Shown here: in pieces, positions 29,583 to 38,739 of the stretch
Layout: every line of letters begins with the position of its first letter
Position numbering within the stretch: position 1 is the first letter of the stretch
Origin: Hydrogenophaga sp.
GTDB lineage: Bacteria; Pseudomonadota; Gammaproteobacteria; Burkholderiales; Burkholderiaceae_C
Direction of reading: 5' to 3'
NCBI GenBank assembly: GCA_016790705.1
Contig: JAEUOT010000041.1
Coordinates: forward strand, 1-53,870
DNA length: 53,870 bases
Made by a program: the position numbers and the translations under genes
The notes under the pieces: model-generated
Told to the model about the DNA's origin: nothing
The model's input: the letters and a program-made list of their open reading frames with translations, nothing else
Database searches by the model: none

Positions 29583-30740
29583 TCAGCGGGCGGCCGCCTG
29601 GAAGAAGGCGATGCGCTCGGCGTCGGCTGGGTGCGAGGCAAAACCCAGGCCCCAGGCAGCGTCCTGCAGATCGATCTGCCCGGAATGCTGGCCGGCCTGC
29701 TCCCGGCAGGCCGGCGCCCCGCCACCGTCCGTGCCGGTCGCCACGGGTTTGAGCAGATCGTGGCCACAGCGCTGGTACAGCGCGAAGCGCTCGAACATCG
29801 TCACCATCACCGCCGGCGAGATGTCCGCATCCCGCAGCACCGCCACGCTGTGCGCGTCGGCTTCGCGCTCGGCCTGCCGCGAATAGTGGGCCTGCCCCAG
29901 CCACAACGGCACGGTCGCCAGCAGGCCGCTGAAATCTCCCCAGACCAGTGAGGTCACCGCGCCCAGCGCACCGATCTGCACCAGCGTCTGCAAGCCGTGG
30001 CGGTGTTGCACGTGCCCCAGTTCGTGCGCCAGCACGCCCGACAGCACGCGGGTGTCGTTCTGCACCAACCGCACCATGTCGTCGGTCAGCAGGATCGTGC
30101 CCCCGGGCAACGCCAGCGCGTTGGGCCCGATGTCGCTCGCGCGGATCAGCAGCCGGGAGGGCCGCACCGAGCGCCCCTGCGCCGCCTCGGCCTGCTGGTG
30201 CTTGCGGAGCACCTCCGCCCAGGCCGACTCGATGGCACGCTGCTCGTCGGCAGAAAGCCGGCTCGGCTTGACCATGTCGTCGAGCTGCGCCACCACCGCC
30301 TCGCCGACGCGGTCCTCCACCCCGTCAGGCACCCGCAGCGCCACCTCACGCGCCAGCCAGGGCAGGCCCCACACATACCCCGCGGCCAGCAGCAGCGTCA
30401 GCGCCAGCACGCTCGCGGCCACCGCCCGCCAGCTCTGCTGAAGCAACACCACCCAGCCGTCACGGTGCCCGGTGTCGCCGCGCCACGCGTCCCATGCATC
30501 GCCATCGGGCGACTGCAGACTGGCGCCCTGCGGCAGGCGCGCGACCCGCGAGCCGCTGCGCGTGCGCTCGGGCCATTGAACACCCGCCACCGGCAGCCGC
30601 AGGCCGACTTCCTCGCCCTGGATACACAGGACATCGCCCTCGATCCAGACCTGCACGGCATGCGGACGGCCCGAACGGCCATCGAAATAGCGGGCCGACA
30701 GCCTCGCCGTCACACCCGTGTCCACCGTTGGCTGCTCCAT
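29583..30740 (-). CDS. M48-family metalloprotease, membrane anchored
   Basis: A 385-residue protein. An N-terminal soluble part of about 100 residues is followed by one membrane helix (about 105-126) and then an M48 peptidase domain with the zinc motif HELGH (239-243) and the third ligand in EREADAHS. The ATG at 30740 lies ten bases after the DUF898 gene stop. M48 proteases next to DUF898/YjgN genes recur in proteobacteria, but the substrate is unknown. It is the last gene of a DUF3592-DUF898-M48 set. Confidence 0.9.
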   Translation of the reverse strand: MEQPTVDTGVTARLSARYFDGRSGRPHAVQVWIEGDVLCIQGEEVGLRLPVAGVQWPERTRSGSRVARLPQGASLQSPDGDAWDAWRGDTGHRDGWVVLLQQSWRAVAASVLALTLLLAAGYVWGLPWLAREVALRVPDGVEDRVGEAVVAQLDDMVKPSRLSADEQRAIESAWAEVLRKHQQAEAAQGRSVRPSRLLIRASDIGPNALALPGGTILLTDDMVRLVQNDTRVLSGVLAHELGHVQHRHGLQTLVQIGALGAVTSLVWGDFSGLLATVPLWLGQAHYSRQAEREADAHSVAVLRDADISPAVMVTMFERFALYQRCGHDLLKPVATGTDGGGAPACREQAGQHSGQIDLQDAAWGLGFASHPADAERIAFFQAAAR

Positions 30741-30750
30741 GCCTTGACGG

Positions 30751-31905
30751 TCAGAGGCCCACGTCCAGGCCGAAGAAATCACCCGCCGCATCCCCCGCCG
30801 CCTCGGCCGGGTTCTCCTGCGCCGAGGCCAGCAGGGCGTCCGGGTCGATCCCGCTGCGGATCTGCACCGCCTCCAGCCGCAACCGCGCCGTCGCGACCGC
30901 AGCAAACGGCCAGTACAGGCCCAGCGTCAGCGCCATCAGCACACCGTTCTTGATGCTCAGCCACAACATGTCCCGAAAGCGCAGCCCGCTGAGGAATTGC
31001 ATCTGGTCGTTGCCGGTGTGGTTCCAGACAAGGTTCTGCAGACGCGTGGTCCACCACGGCCCCATGCCGAGGAACGTTGCACCGAGCACCATCAGGACCA
31101 GCAGGCCGATGATCCAGTGGGCGATCGACAGCTTGTCCAGTCCCATCCCGCCATCCGCCCCCAACGATGCGACAGCCGTCATAACCATCAGCACCGCGAT
31201 CAGCAGCATCATCAGGCCCGACTGCTTGAGCCCCAGGCCATAGAACGAGCGCACCGACGCCCGAAAGTCGGTCTGCAGGTGCGCCAGCGCGTAATGCCGG
31301 TGCTGATAGGCCTTCATCCGCCAGAACAGCCAGGGCAGCATGAGCACAGCGAAAAGTCCGACGCCTGCAAACGAGGCGGCCACCCAGTCCGGCGGCACGA
31401 CCTCCGGATCGTCGGGCACCCACAGCCCCAGCACACCCGCCGGCAGGCCCATCAACAGCAGCGGAAGCAGCGCGCGGTAGGCGTCGGCGGTCGAACCGGT
31501 GAAGCGAAAGCGCAGACCGCGCCAACTGGTGTTGCCCAGCCGGAAGCGCATCGCCGACCGCCACAGCGCCGGCCACAACGCCGCCAGCGCCGCAATGGCG
31601 ACCAGGTTGGCGACCGCCGACGCGCTGCTGGCGACGTTGTACATCGCGAACAGCACCCCCACCAGCGCCCATCCCTTGAGCATCTGTTTCGGATCGGCGT
31701 GGAAATCCAGGGGATCGCCATCGACCAGGGTGTTGTGCATGAAATACCGCAGGCGCCGCACCTTGGCCCAGGGCCAGTAGAAGCCCAGGGTCACCACCAA
31801 CAGCAGCAGGTTGACGATCCAGATGCGGAAGTATTCGGCACCCGATCCGGTGAAACGGATGCTCAGCAAACGGGCGCCGGCCTCCCGGGGCGGCGCGTCG
31901 GACAT
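30751..31905 (-). CDS. DUF898 (YjgN-family) membrane protein
   Basis: A 384-residue polytopic membrane protein of the YjgN/DUF898 family, with two similar halves each carrying a TLGFYWPWAKVR or TLGLYWPFAAVA motif at a helix end. The first half begins FTGSGAEYFRIWIVNLLL, a typical DUF898 opening. The ATG at 31905 is preferred because GGAG stands nine bases before it; the ATG at 31920 would add MELEP. The function is unknown. It lies between DUF3592 and M48 protease genes on one strand, so a joint role at the inner membrane is likely. Confidence 0.85.
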   Translation of the reverse strand: MSDAPPREAGARLLSIRFTGSGAEYFRIWIVNLLLLVVTLGFYWPWAKVRRLRYFMHNTLVDGDPLDFHADPKQMLKGWALVGVLFAMYNVASSASAVANLVAIAALAALWPALWRSAMRFRLGNTSWRGLRFRFTGSTADAYRALLPLLLMGLPAGVLGLWVPDDPEVVPPDWVAASFAGVGLFAVLMLPWLFWRMKAYQHRHYALAHLQTDFRASVRSFYGLGLKQSGLMMLLIAVLMVMTAVASLGADGGMGLDKLSIAHWIIGLLVLMVLGATFLGMGPWWTTRLQNLVWNHTGNDQMQFLSGLRFRDMLWLSIKNGVLMALTLGLYWPFAAVATARLRLEAVQIRSGIDPDALLASAQENPAEAAGDAAGDFFGLDVGL

Positions 31906-31949
31906 CGGTTCAAGCTCCATGGTGACAGCGGTGTGGGGTTGTTATGCCG

Positions 31950-33830
31950 TCATTGTGCCCATCGCAGACACACCACCCCGAGCATGGCCGCCCACAGCAC
32001 CCAGCCCGCGCCGGGCCGCCAACCACTGCGTGCGTCCGAGCGCGACGCTCCGGCACTGAAGCGCCCGCTCCGATGGGCTCGGGCCACCTGCAGCGCCTGT
32101 CCGACCGCAACCGCCGACGCGGCCCCCGCCAGCCCCGGGGTGAGCCGGACCGCCGGCCCCGATCCGGTCTCACGCGCATGGACGGCATGGAACTCGGTGG
32201 TCGATCGGCCCGAACCTCCCGACTGGGTGTACAGGACCTTGTGAAACAGGTGATCCAGCGCCGACGGTGCAAGACAGCGGGTCCGCGTGCCCATCCAGGA
32301 CATCACACGGACCTCCACGGCGTCGTCTCGCAGCGTCAGCGAACGGCTGCGCGAGACCGCGTGCAATCCGAGGCCCAGAAGCAGTGCCAGCCACACCGCA
32401 CGGCCCGATGAAAGCGGGTCCTCCCGCCACCACAGCCCCGTCAGCACAGCGCAGACGAAAAGCGCCAGCGCGCCCAGCCACCGCCAGCCCGGCTGGGCAA
32501 ATCGCCACTCGCAGGCATCGGGCGTCTCTCGCACGCTCACGGTCGCCGGCCATTGCGGTGAATGCGAGGAGTCAGGACCCTGCGACACCGGCAAGCCCTC
32601 TGCCGGTCCGGCGATGGGTTCCTCCCGGGACCACCGGGCACGACGGTCGAAGCGGTCCGGCGTCGCGGCGCCCGTCGTCGACCAGGCCGGCGCCGAGGCC
32701 ACCGGAACATCGAATGACACTTCGACCGTCTCCCCGTCCCCAAGCACCTCCAGCCGCCAGTCCACCCGTTCCCCCGAACGGCGACTGCCGTGAGTGGGCG
32801 CGTCGGCGGGCACGTCGAAACGCGCCTGCCACCGCGCCCCGCCTCCCGGGTCCGGCATGGTTTTCACAATCTGCACGAACTGCTCGACCAGCCGTTCGGA
32901 GGACCCGGAACCGGAATCGTCCACACGGTACTGCGACAGGCGCAGCCGGTGTCCCCCAACGCCCCCGACGCTCTCGCCGATCGCCCGCGCCGACAGGCTC
33001 AACACCACATCCACCGTCTCCCCCGCCCGCGGCGGAGACGGTTGCAGCACCAGCCCGGTACCGGCATAGCGCCAGGCCAGCAACGACTGACGAACCGCCA
33101 CCCAAAGCAGCCCGAGGCCGACCAGCACGAACACGGAGACCAACAGATTCACCCACCAGGGCGAGCGGCCAAGCCAGAAAACGGCGGCCAGTGGAAAGGA
33201 GATGCCACACCAGAACAGCGCAAACAACCAGAGCGCCGCCTGCCCCTTGCTGGCCGAACTGCGCGCGCCGGCCACCGGCACACCCTGGTTCCCGGCACCG
33301 GTCAGCGCACGCACAAAAACCCATGCCGCCACCAGTCCGACGCCGGTAAACACAAACGCGAACGGCAGGCGAAAGATCAGCAGCGGCCACCGGATCGAGC
33401 GGTCAAGCACCGCCTCTGACGGGTCGTCGGGATTCACCCAGGCGGTCACCGCCTCGCCCCGGTCCCGCGCCATCGCCAGCCGCTCACCCCAGTCGCGCTG
33501 CCACTCGCCGATGTTGTCGGCTCCCCCGGAGGGATCCAGGCCGATGCGCCCGGATTCGTGCTCCTGCCCATTCGCCGCGCGGTATCGATAGCGCACCTGG
33601 GCCTTGTACGTGGATCCCCCCTCGCTGCCCGCCGAGACCGAGAGGCTGCTGCTCACCACCTGCGCCGGCACCGGTTGCCACGACTGCACCAGCCAGGCGG
33701 CGTGCAGCGTGCGCGCCAGCGGCATGACGCCCGCAAACCACCCGCCGGCGCCGAAGACCAGCGCGAACAGGCCGCTGAACAGCAACACACCGATGCGTGA
33801 CAAGGGACCCGGTGAACGCACAGGACTCAT
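31950..33830 (-). CDS. DUF3592 domain membrane protein
   Basis: A 626-residue protein. The N-terminus has a membrane helix (about 13-37) and an extracytoplasmic DUF3592-like domain (SWQPVPAQVVSS, then YKAQVRYRYRAANGQEHES), followed by further helices around 150-170 and 195-240. A soluble beta-rich middle comes next, and a C-terminal part has two more helices. I do not recognise a catalytic site. The ATG at 33830 is the natural start. It appears to be the first gene of the three-gene set with DUF898 and M48, and it begins just past the acnB terminator. Confidence 0.75.
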   Translation of the reverse strand: MSPVRSPGPLSRIGVLLFSGLFALVFGAGGWFAGVMPLARTLHAAWLVQSWQPVPAQVVSSSLSVSAGSEGGSTYKAQVRYRYRAANGQEHESGRIGLDPSGGADNIGEWQRDWGERLAMARDRGEAVTAWVNPDDPSEAVLDRSIRWPLLIFRLPFAFVFTGVGLVAAWVFVRALTGAGNQGVPVAGARSSASKGQAALWLFALFWCGISFPLAAVFWLGRSPWWVNLLVSVFVLVGLGLLWVAVRQSLLAWRYAGTGLVLQPSPPRAGETVDVVLSLSARAIGESVGGVGGHRLRLSQYRVDDSGSGSSERLVEQFVQIVKTMPDPGGGARWQARFDVPADAPTHGSRRSGERVDWRLEVLGDGETVEVSFDVPVASAPAWSTTGAATPDRFDRRARWSREEPIAGPAEGLPVSQGPDSSHSPQWPATVSVRETPDACEWRFAQPGWRWLGALALFVCAVLTGLWWREDPLSSGRAVWLALLLGLGLHAVSRSRSLTLRDDAVEVRVMSWMGTRTRCLAPSALDHLFHKVLYTQSGGSGRSTTEFHAVHARETGSGPAVRLTPGLAGAASAVAVGQALQVARAHRSGRFSAGASRSDARSGWRPGAGWVLWAAMLGVVCLRWAQ

Positions 33831-33858
33831 GTGGCCAGCATACCAATCGGCAACGCCG

Positions 33859-33885
33859 AAAAAAAACGGCCCCGAAGGGCCGTTT
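33859..33885 (-). terminator. Intrinsic terminator of the mdh-acnB operon
   Basis: On the minus strand, just after acnB: AAACGGCCC - TTCG - GGGCCGTTT followed by further T residues. A 9-bp stem with a UUCG tetraloop and an uninterrupted T-run of eight make this a textbook strong rho-independent terminator. Its opposite face has a short A-run and lies 20-50 bases before the DUF3592 start, insulating that gene. Confidence 0.9.
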
Positions 33886-33908
33886 CTCATTCACCGAAGT
33901 GTGGACGC

Positions 33909-36506
33909 TCAGGCGACCGTCTTGGCCGTCTCCACGTACTCCTCGATCTGGTCGAAGTTCATGTACTTGTAGATCTGGTCGGCCTTGGCGGTGACCACGC
34001 GGGTGGCGGCCAGGTACTCTTCCTTGGTCGGCAGCTTGCCCAGCTTGGACGCCACGGCGGCCAGCTCGGCCGAGCCCAGGAACACGTTGGTGTTCTTGCC
34101 CAGACGGTTCGGGAAGTTGCGGGTCGAGGTGGAGATCACCGTCGCGCCTTCGCGGACCTGCGCCTGGTTGCCCATGCACAGCGAGCAGCCGGGCATCTCG
34201 GTGCGCGCGCCGGCGCTGCCGAAGGCGGCGTAGTGGCCTTCCTTCATCAGCTCGGCCGCGTCCATCTTGGTCGGCGGGGCGACCCACAGCTTGACCGGGA
34301 TGTCACGGGCGCCGCCCAGCACGGTGGCGGCCGCGCGGAAGTGGCCGATGTTGGTCATGCACGAACCGATGAAGGCCTCGTCGATCTTGGTGCCGGCCAC
34401 GTCGGACAGCGTCTTGGCGTCGTCCGGGTCGTTCGGGCAGCACACGATCGGCTCGGTGATCTCGGCCAGATCGATCTCGATCACGGCGGCGTACTCGGCG
34501 TCCTTGTCGGCTTCGAGCAGCTCGGGCTTGGCCAGCCAGGCTTCGACCTTCTCGATGCGGCGGGCCAGCGTCTTGGCGTCGGCGTAACCGTCGGCGATCA
34601 TGTTCTTCATCAGCACGATGTTCGACTTCAGGTACTCGGCCACCGGCTCCTTGTTGAGCTTGATGGTGCAACCGGCGGCGGAACGCTCGGCCGAGGCGTC
34701 GGACAGTTCGAACGCCTGCTCGACCTTCAGATCCGGCAGACCTTCGATTTCCAGGATGCGGCCGGAGAAGATGTTCTTCTTGCCGGCCTTGGCCACGGTC
34801 AGCAGACCGGCCTTGATCGCGTACAGCGGAATGGCATGCACCAGGTCACGCAGCGTGACGCCCGGTTGCATCTGGCCCTTGAAGCGCACCAGCACCGACT
34901 CGGGCATGTCCAGCGGCATCACGCCGGTGGCGGCGCCGAAGGCGACCAGGCCGGAACCGGCCGGGAAGGAGATGCCGATCGGGAAACGGGTGTGCGAGTC
35001 ACCGCCGGTGCCGACGGTGTCGGGCAGCAGCAGGCGGTTGAGCCAGCTGTGGATCACGCCGTCGCCCGGGCGCAGCGCGACACCGCCGCGGCTGCTGATG
35101 ACCGGGGGCAGCTCGCGGTGCATCTTGGCGTCCACCGGCTTCGGGTAGGCAGCGGTGTGGCAGAAGGACTGCATCACCATGTCGGCCGAGAAGCCCAGGC
35201 ACGCCAGGTCCTTCAGCTCATCGCGGGTCATCGGGCCGGTGGTGTCCTGCGAACCCACGGTCGTCATCTTCGGCTCGCAGTAGGTGCCGGGGCGCACGCC
35301 CTGGCCTTCCGGCAGGCCGACGGCGCGGCCGACCATCTTCTGCGCCAGCGTGAAGCCGGCCTTGGAGGCGGCGGGGGCTTGCGGCAGGCGGAACACGGTC
35401 GATGCGGGCAGGCCCAGGAACTCACGGGCCTTGGCGGTCAGCGAGCGGCCGATGATCAGGTTGATGCGGCCGCCGGCGCGTACTTCGTCGAACAGCACGT
35501 CGCTCTTGAGCTTGAACTCGGTGACGGTTTCGCCGTTCTTGACGATCTTGCCGTCGTAGGGCAGCACGTCGATCACGTCACCCATTTCCAGCTTCGACAC
35601 ATCGACTTCGATCGGCAGCGAGCCGGAGTCTTCCTGCGTGTTGAAGAAGATCGGGGCGATCTTGCCGCCCAGCGTGACGCCGCCGAAGCGCTTGTTCGGC
35701 ACGAAGGGGATGTCCTGGCCGGTGGCCCAGATCACGCTGTTGGTGGCCGACTTGCGCGAAGAACCGGTGCCCACCACGTCGCCCACGTAGGCGACCAGGT
35801 TGCCCTTCTTCTTCAGGTCTTCGATGAACTGCATCGGACCGCGCTTGCCGTCTTCTTCCGGCTTGAAGGCCGCGTCGGGACGCGTGTTCTTCAGCATCGC
35901 CAGGTAGTGCATCGGGATGTCCGGGCGGCTCCAGGCGTCCGGAGCGGGCGACAGGTCGTCGGTGTTGGTCTCGCCGGGCACCTTGAAGACGGTGACGGTG
36001 ATCTTCTTCTCGACTTCGGGACGGCTGGTGAACCACTCGGCGTCGGCCCAAGACTGCATCACTTCCTTGGCCTTGGCGTTGCCGGCCTTGGCCTTGGTGG
36101 CCACGTCGTTGAAGTAGTCGAACATCAGCAGGGTCTTCTTCAGACCTTCAGCGGCCACGCCGGCGACTTCTGCGTCGTCCAGCAGCTCGATCAGCGGATG
36201 CACGTTGTAGCCACCCACCATGGTGCCCAGCAGTTCGGTGGCCTTGGCCTTGGAGATCAGGCCGACCTTCAGCTCGCCATGGGCCACAGCGGCCAGGAAA
36301 GAGGCCTTGACCTTGGCGGCATCGTCCACACCCGGCGGCACGCGGTGCGTCAGCAGGTCCATCAGGAAAGCGTCTTCGCCAGCGGGCGGGTTCTTGATCA
36401 GTTCGATCAGGGCGGCGACCTGCTTGGCGTCGAGCGCCAGCGGGGGGATGCCCAGGGCGGCGCGTTCGGCGACGTGGGCGCGGTAGTCGGTCAGAAAGGT
36501 CGACAT
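33909..36506 (-). CDS. acnB: Bifunctional aconitate hydratase 2 / 2-methylisocitrate dehydratase
   Basis: An 865-residue AcnB, exactly the usual length. The N-terminal HEAT-like domain ([18 protein letters not shown]) precedes the swivel domain ([16 protein letters not shown]), and the cluster cysteines appear in [14 protein letters not shown] and [13 protein letters not shown]. It is the main TCA-cycle aconitase in most proteobacteria, and apo-AcnB can bind mRNA. The ATG has GGAG six bases upstream. It follows the HpcH/CitE-like gene by 38 bases and ends at a strong terminator. Confidence 0.97.
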   Translation of the reverse strand: MSTFLTDYRAHVAERAALGIPPLALDAKQVAALIELIKNPPAGEDAFLMDLLTHRVPPGVDDAAKVKASFLAAVAHGELKVGLISKAKATELLGTMVGGYNVHPLIELLDDAEVAGVAAEGLKKTLLMFDYFNDVATKAKAGNAKAKEVMQSWADAEWFTSRPEVEKKITVTVFKVPGETNTDDLSPAPDAWSRPDIPMHYLAMLKNTRPDAAFKPEEDGKRGPMQFIEDLKKKGNLVAYVGDVVGTGSSRKSATNSVIWATGQDIPFVPNKRFGGVTLGGKIAPIFFNTQEDSGSLPIEVDVSKLEMGDVIDVLPYDGKIVKNGETVTEFKLKSDVLFDEVRAGGRINLIIGRSLTAKAREFLGLPASTVFRLPQAPAASKAGFTLAQKMVGRAVGLPEGQGVRPGTYCEPKMTTVGSQDTTGPMTRDELKDLACLGFSADMVMQSFCHTAAYPKPVDAKMHRELPPVISSRGGVALRPGDGVIHSWLNRLLLPDTVGTGGDSHTRFPIGISFPAGSGLVAFGAATGVMPLDMPESVLVRFKGQMQPGVTLRDLVHAIPLYAIKAGLLTVAKAGKKNIFSGRILEIEGLPDLKVEQAFELSDASAERSAAGCTIKLNKEPVAEYLKSNIVLMKNMIADGYADAKTLARRIEKVEAWLAKPELLEADKDAEYAAVIEIDLAEITEPIVCCPNDPDDAKTLSDVAGTKIDEAFIGSCMTNIGHFRAAATVLGGARDIPVKLWVAPPTKMDAAELMKEGHYAAFGSAGARTEMPGCSLCMGNQAQVREGATVISTSTRNFPNRLGKNTNVFLGSAELAAVASKLGKLPTKEEYLAATRVVTAKADQIYKYMNFDQIEEYVETAKTVA

Positions 36507-36544
36507 GGCGTTCTCCGGTGGGGTGGGTAATGGTTGAAAAGGGT

Positions 36545-37528
36545 TCATGCAAGAAACCAGCCACGCACCGTTTCGGGCAGGGGGTGCCCGGTCTGGTGCG
36601 CGCGCTCGATCACTTGCCAGTAGTAGCGGTAGCTGGCACGGTCGTGCAGCCGGCCCTGGTGCTGCACCGGCGCCCAGTCGGCGGCGGCAGCGGCTTCGAT
36701 GATGGCCACCGCCGTCTCGATCTCCGCTTCGGCCGGCGAGAACGCGGTGACGATGGCCCGGATCTGGTCCGGATGGATGCTCCACATGCGGGTGTAGCCG
36801 AGTTCGCTCGCCGCCTTGCGCACCGCATTCTGCAGCGCGGGCAGGTCCTTGAACTCGGTGACCACGTTGTGCGAAGGCACCTTGCCGTGCGCATGGCAGG
36901 CCGCGGCCATCTCGATCTTGGCGCGCAGCACGTGCGGGTGGCTGAACTGGCCGGCCAGCGTCATCGCCGAGGCGGGGATCGCTCCGCCGTGGGCCGAGAC
37001 GAAGTCCATCAGGCCGAAGCTCAGCGAGGCCACGCGAGAATGGGCCGCGATGTCGAAGGCACGGTGCACCGCGCCCGGCGACTCGATCAGCACGTGCAGC
37101 GGCAGCGCGGTCGCGCCAGCGGCGTTCATTGCGGCGACCGCTCGCTCGACGTCCTTCACCGACTCGACCTTGGGCACCATCAGGTGACACAGGCGTACAG
37201 CGGCTCGACCGGCGATGGTCGCGACATCGGATTCGAAGTGGGGATGGTCGACCGGGTGGACCCGGGCGGCGACGCGGGCGGCTGCGGGAGCACCCAGCAC
37301 CAGTTCGGTGACGAGGGCCGCGTGTTCGGCCTCACCACCGACGGGCGCCCCGTCTTCGCAGTCGAGCGTGACGTCGAAGACGCAGGCTCCGAACTCGGCA
37401 CTCAGTTCGGCCTGCAGTTGCAGGCTCTTCCTCATCCGCGCCTCGACACCACTGTAGTGGTCGCAGACCGGCAATGCGAATGCACCGGCCTGGGCCCCTG
37501 CAAGGATGTCGCGCGGGTGAGGTTTCAC
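36545..37528 (-). CDS. HpcH/HpaI aldolase / citrate lyase beta-like CoA ester lyase
   Basis: A 327-residue TIM-barrel enzyme of the CitE-like superfamily. Blocks are [12 protein letters not shown] (metal-site acid residues), [28 protein letters not shown] and [13 protein letters not shown]. Relatives cleave malyl-CoA, citramalyl-CoA or citryl-CoA, and the substrate here is not fixed by what I see. It starts with GTG, 23 bases after mdh. Its position between mdh and acnB suggests a link to C4/C6 acid metabolism. Confidence 0.85.
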   Translation of the reverse strand: MKPHPRDILAGAQAGAFALPVCDHYSGVEARMRKSLQLQAELSAEFGACVFDVTLDCEDGAPVGGEAEHAALVTELVLGAPAAARVAARVHPVDHPHFESDVATIAGRAAVRLCHLMVPKVESVKDVERAVAAMNAAGATALPLHVLIESPGAVHRAFDIAAHSRVASLSFGLMDFVSAHGGAIPASAMTLAGQFSHPHVLRAKIEMAAACHAHGKVPSHNVVTEFKDLPALQNAVRKAASELGYTRMWSIHPDQIRAIVTAFSPAEAEIETAVAIIEAAAAADWAPVQHQGRLHDRASYRYYWQVIERAHQTGHPLPETVRGWFLA

Positions 37529-37531
37529 AGA

Positions 37532-37550
37532 GTTACCAAGCGGTTACCAA
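37532..37550. repeat. Direct repeat GTTACCAA, 11-bp period
   Basis: Two copies of GTTACCAA (37532-37539 and 37543-37550) one helical turn apart in the 23-base gap between mdh and the HpcH-like gene. A similar GTTAC pair with the same period lies upstream of sdhC at 39659-39674. Its role is unknown; 11-bp spaced direct repeats are typical of OmpR-class regulators. Confidence 0.45.
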
Positions 37551-37551
37551 C

Positions 37552-38538
37552 TCACAGCAGGTGCTTGACGCCGTCCTGCTCGCCCTGCAGCTCGGCCAGG
37601 GTCTTGTTGATGCACTCTTGCGAGAAGGCGTCGATCGGCAGACCTTCGACGATCTTGTACTCGCCGCCTTCGCAGGTGACGGGGTAGCCGAACATCACTT
37701 CAGCGGGGATGCCGTACTCGCCCTTGGACGGGATGCCCATGGTGACCCACTTGCCGTTGGTGCCCAGGGCCCAGTCGCGCATGTGGTCGATGGCGGCGTT
37801 GGCGGCCGAAGCGGCCGACGACAGGCCACGGGCAGCGATGATGGCGGCGCCGCGCTTGCCCACGGTCGGCAGGAAGGTGTTGGCGTTCCAGTCGTGGTCG
37901 TTGATGGTGTCCTTGACGGACTTGCCGTTCACGGTGGCGAAACGGTAGTCGGCGTACATGGTGGGCGAGTGGTTGCCCCACACGGCCAGCTTCTCGATGT
38001 CGCCCACGGCGCAGCCGATCTTGGCGGCGATCTGCGAGGCAGCGCGGTTGTGGTCCAGGCGCAGCATGGCGGTGAAGTTCTTGGCCGGCAGGCTGGGGGC
38101 CGACTTCATGGCGATGTAGGCGTTGGTGTTGGCGGGGTTGCCGACGACCAGCACCTTGACGTTGCGCGAAGCGACCTTGTCCAGGGCCTTGCCCTGGGCG
38201 GTGAAGATCTGTGCGTTGGCGGCCAGCAGGTCGGCACGCTCCATGCCGGGGCCGCGGGGACGGGCGCCGACCAGCAGGGCGTAGTCGGTGTCCTTGAAGG
38301 CGGTCATCGGGTCGCTGTGGGCTTCGATGCCGGCCAGCAGCGGGAAGGCGCAGTCTTCCAGTTCCATGATCACGCCCTTGAGCGCGTTCTGGGCCTTCTC
38401 GTCCGGAATCTCCAGCAGTTGCAGGATGACGGGCTGGTCCTTGCCCAGCATCTCGCCGGAGGCGATGCGGAACAGCAGGGCGTAACCGATCTGGCCTGCG
38501 GCACCGGTGACGGCAACACGGACGGGCTTCTTGCTCAT
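37552..38538 (-). CDS. mdh: Malate dehydrogenase
   Basis: A 328-residue NAD-dependent malate dehydrogenase of the long type found in many betaproteobacteria. The Rossmann loop is [19 protein letters not shown], the substrate arginines lie in [14 protein letters not shown], the block RLDHNRA is intact, and the catalytic His is in [12 protein letters not shown]. The ATG has GGAG upstream. A well-formed promoter lies about 120 bases before it, next to a GntR-type palindrome. It heads the leftward mdh - HpcH-like - acnB operon. Confidence 0.97.
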   Translation of the reverse strand: MSKKPVRVAVTGAAGQIGYALLFRIASGEMLGKDQPVILQLLEIPDEKAQNALKGVIMELEDCAFPLLAGIEAHSDPMTAFKDTDYALLVGARPRGPGMERADLLAANAQIFTAQGKALDKVASRNVKVLVVGNPANTNAYIAMKSAPSLPAKNFTAMLRLDHNRAASQIAAKIGCAVGDIEKLAVWGNHSPTMYADYRFATVNGKSVKDTINDHDWNANTFLPTVGKRGAAIIAARGLSSAASAANAAIDHMRDWALGTNGKWVTMGIPSKGEYGIPAEVMFGYPVTCEGGEYKIVEGLPIDAFSQECINKTLAELQGEQDGVKHLL

Positions 38539-38655
38539 GGTGAAAACTCCAAAAGGACGTTGATTGATAAGGAAAATCTCTGGGGACCAAGCCCCTGGCC
38601 ACAAGCCACAGGGATGCGGGTAAACCCGAAAAACGTGGTGCTGGGTCAACCGCAG

Positions 38656-38685
38656 AGTGTACCCGCGCAGACCCGCCAACGTCAA
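38656..38685 (-). promoter_or_regulatory. Sigma-70 promoter of mdh
   Basis: On the minus strand, TTGACG (38685-38680) and TACACT (38661-38656) are separated by 18 bases. Transcription would start near 38649, giving a leader of roughly 110 bases before the mdh ATG. The GTCTTAT operator-like array begins only four bases upstream of the -35 element. Confidence 0.65.
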
Positions 38686-38688
38686 TTT

Positions 38689-38709
38689 GTCTTATGTCTT
38701 ATATAAGAT
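38689..38709. promoter_or_regulatory. Operator-like array GTCTTAT-GTCTTAT-ATAAGAT
   Basis: Two head-to-tail GTCTTAT copies followed by an inverted copy. The last two form the 12-bp perfect palindrome TCTTATATAAGA (38697-38708). Such short AT-rich palindromes are usual for GntR/HutC-type regulators, and a gntR gene follows directly. The array lies between the divergent mdh and gntR genes and overlaps a possible gntR promoter (TTGTCT 38687-38692, TATGAT 38709-38714, spacer 16). Confidence 0.6.
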
Positions 38710-38739
38710 ATGATTGCAGCCCTCCACGCAGCGCACACC

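Noticed and set aside
33831-36530. Open frame of 899 codons on the plus strand across acnB
   Set aside because: Antisense shadow of acnB; the acnB protein is full length and conserved on the minus strand.
38710-38739. Upstream ATG as start of the GntR gene
   Set aside because: It falls within a TATGAT element and touches the palindrome, with no ribosome site. It is kept only as the alternative start in the gene entry.
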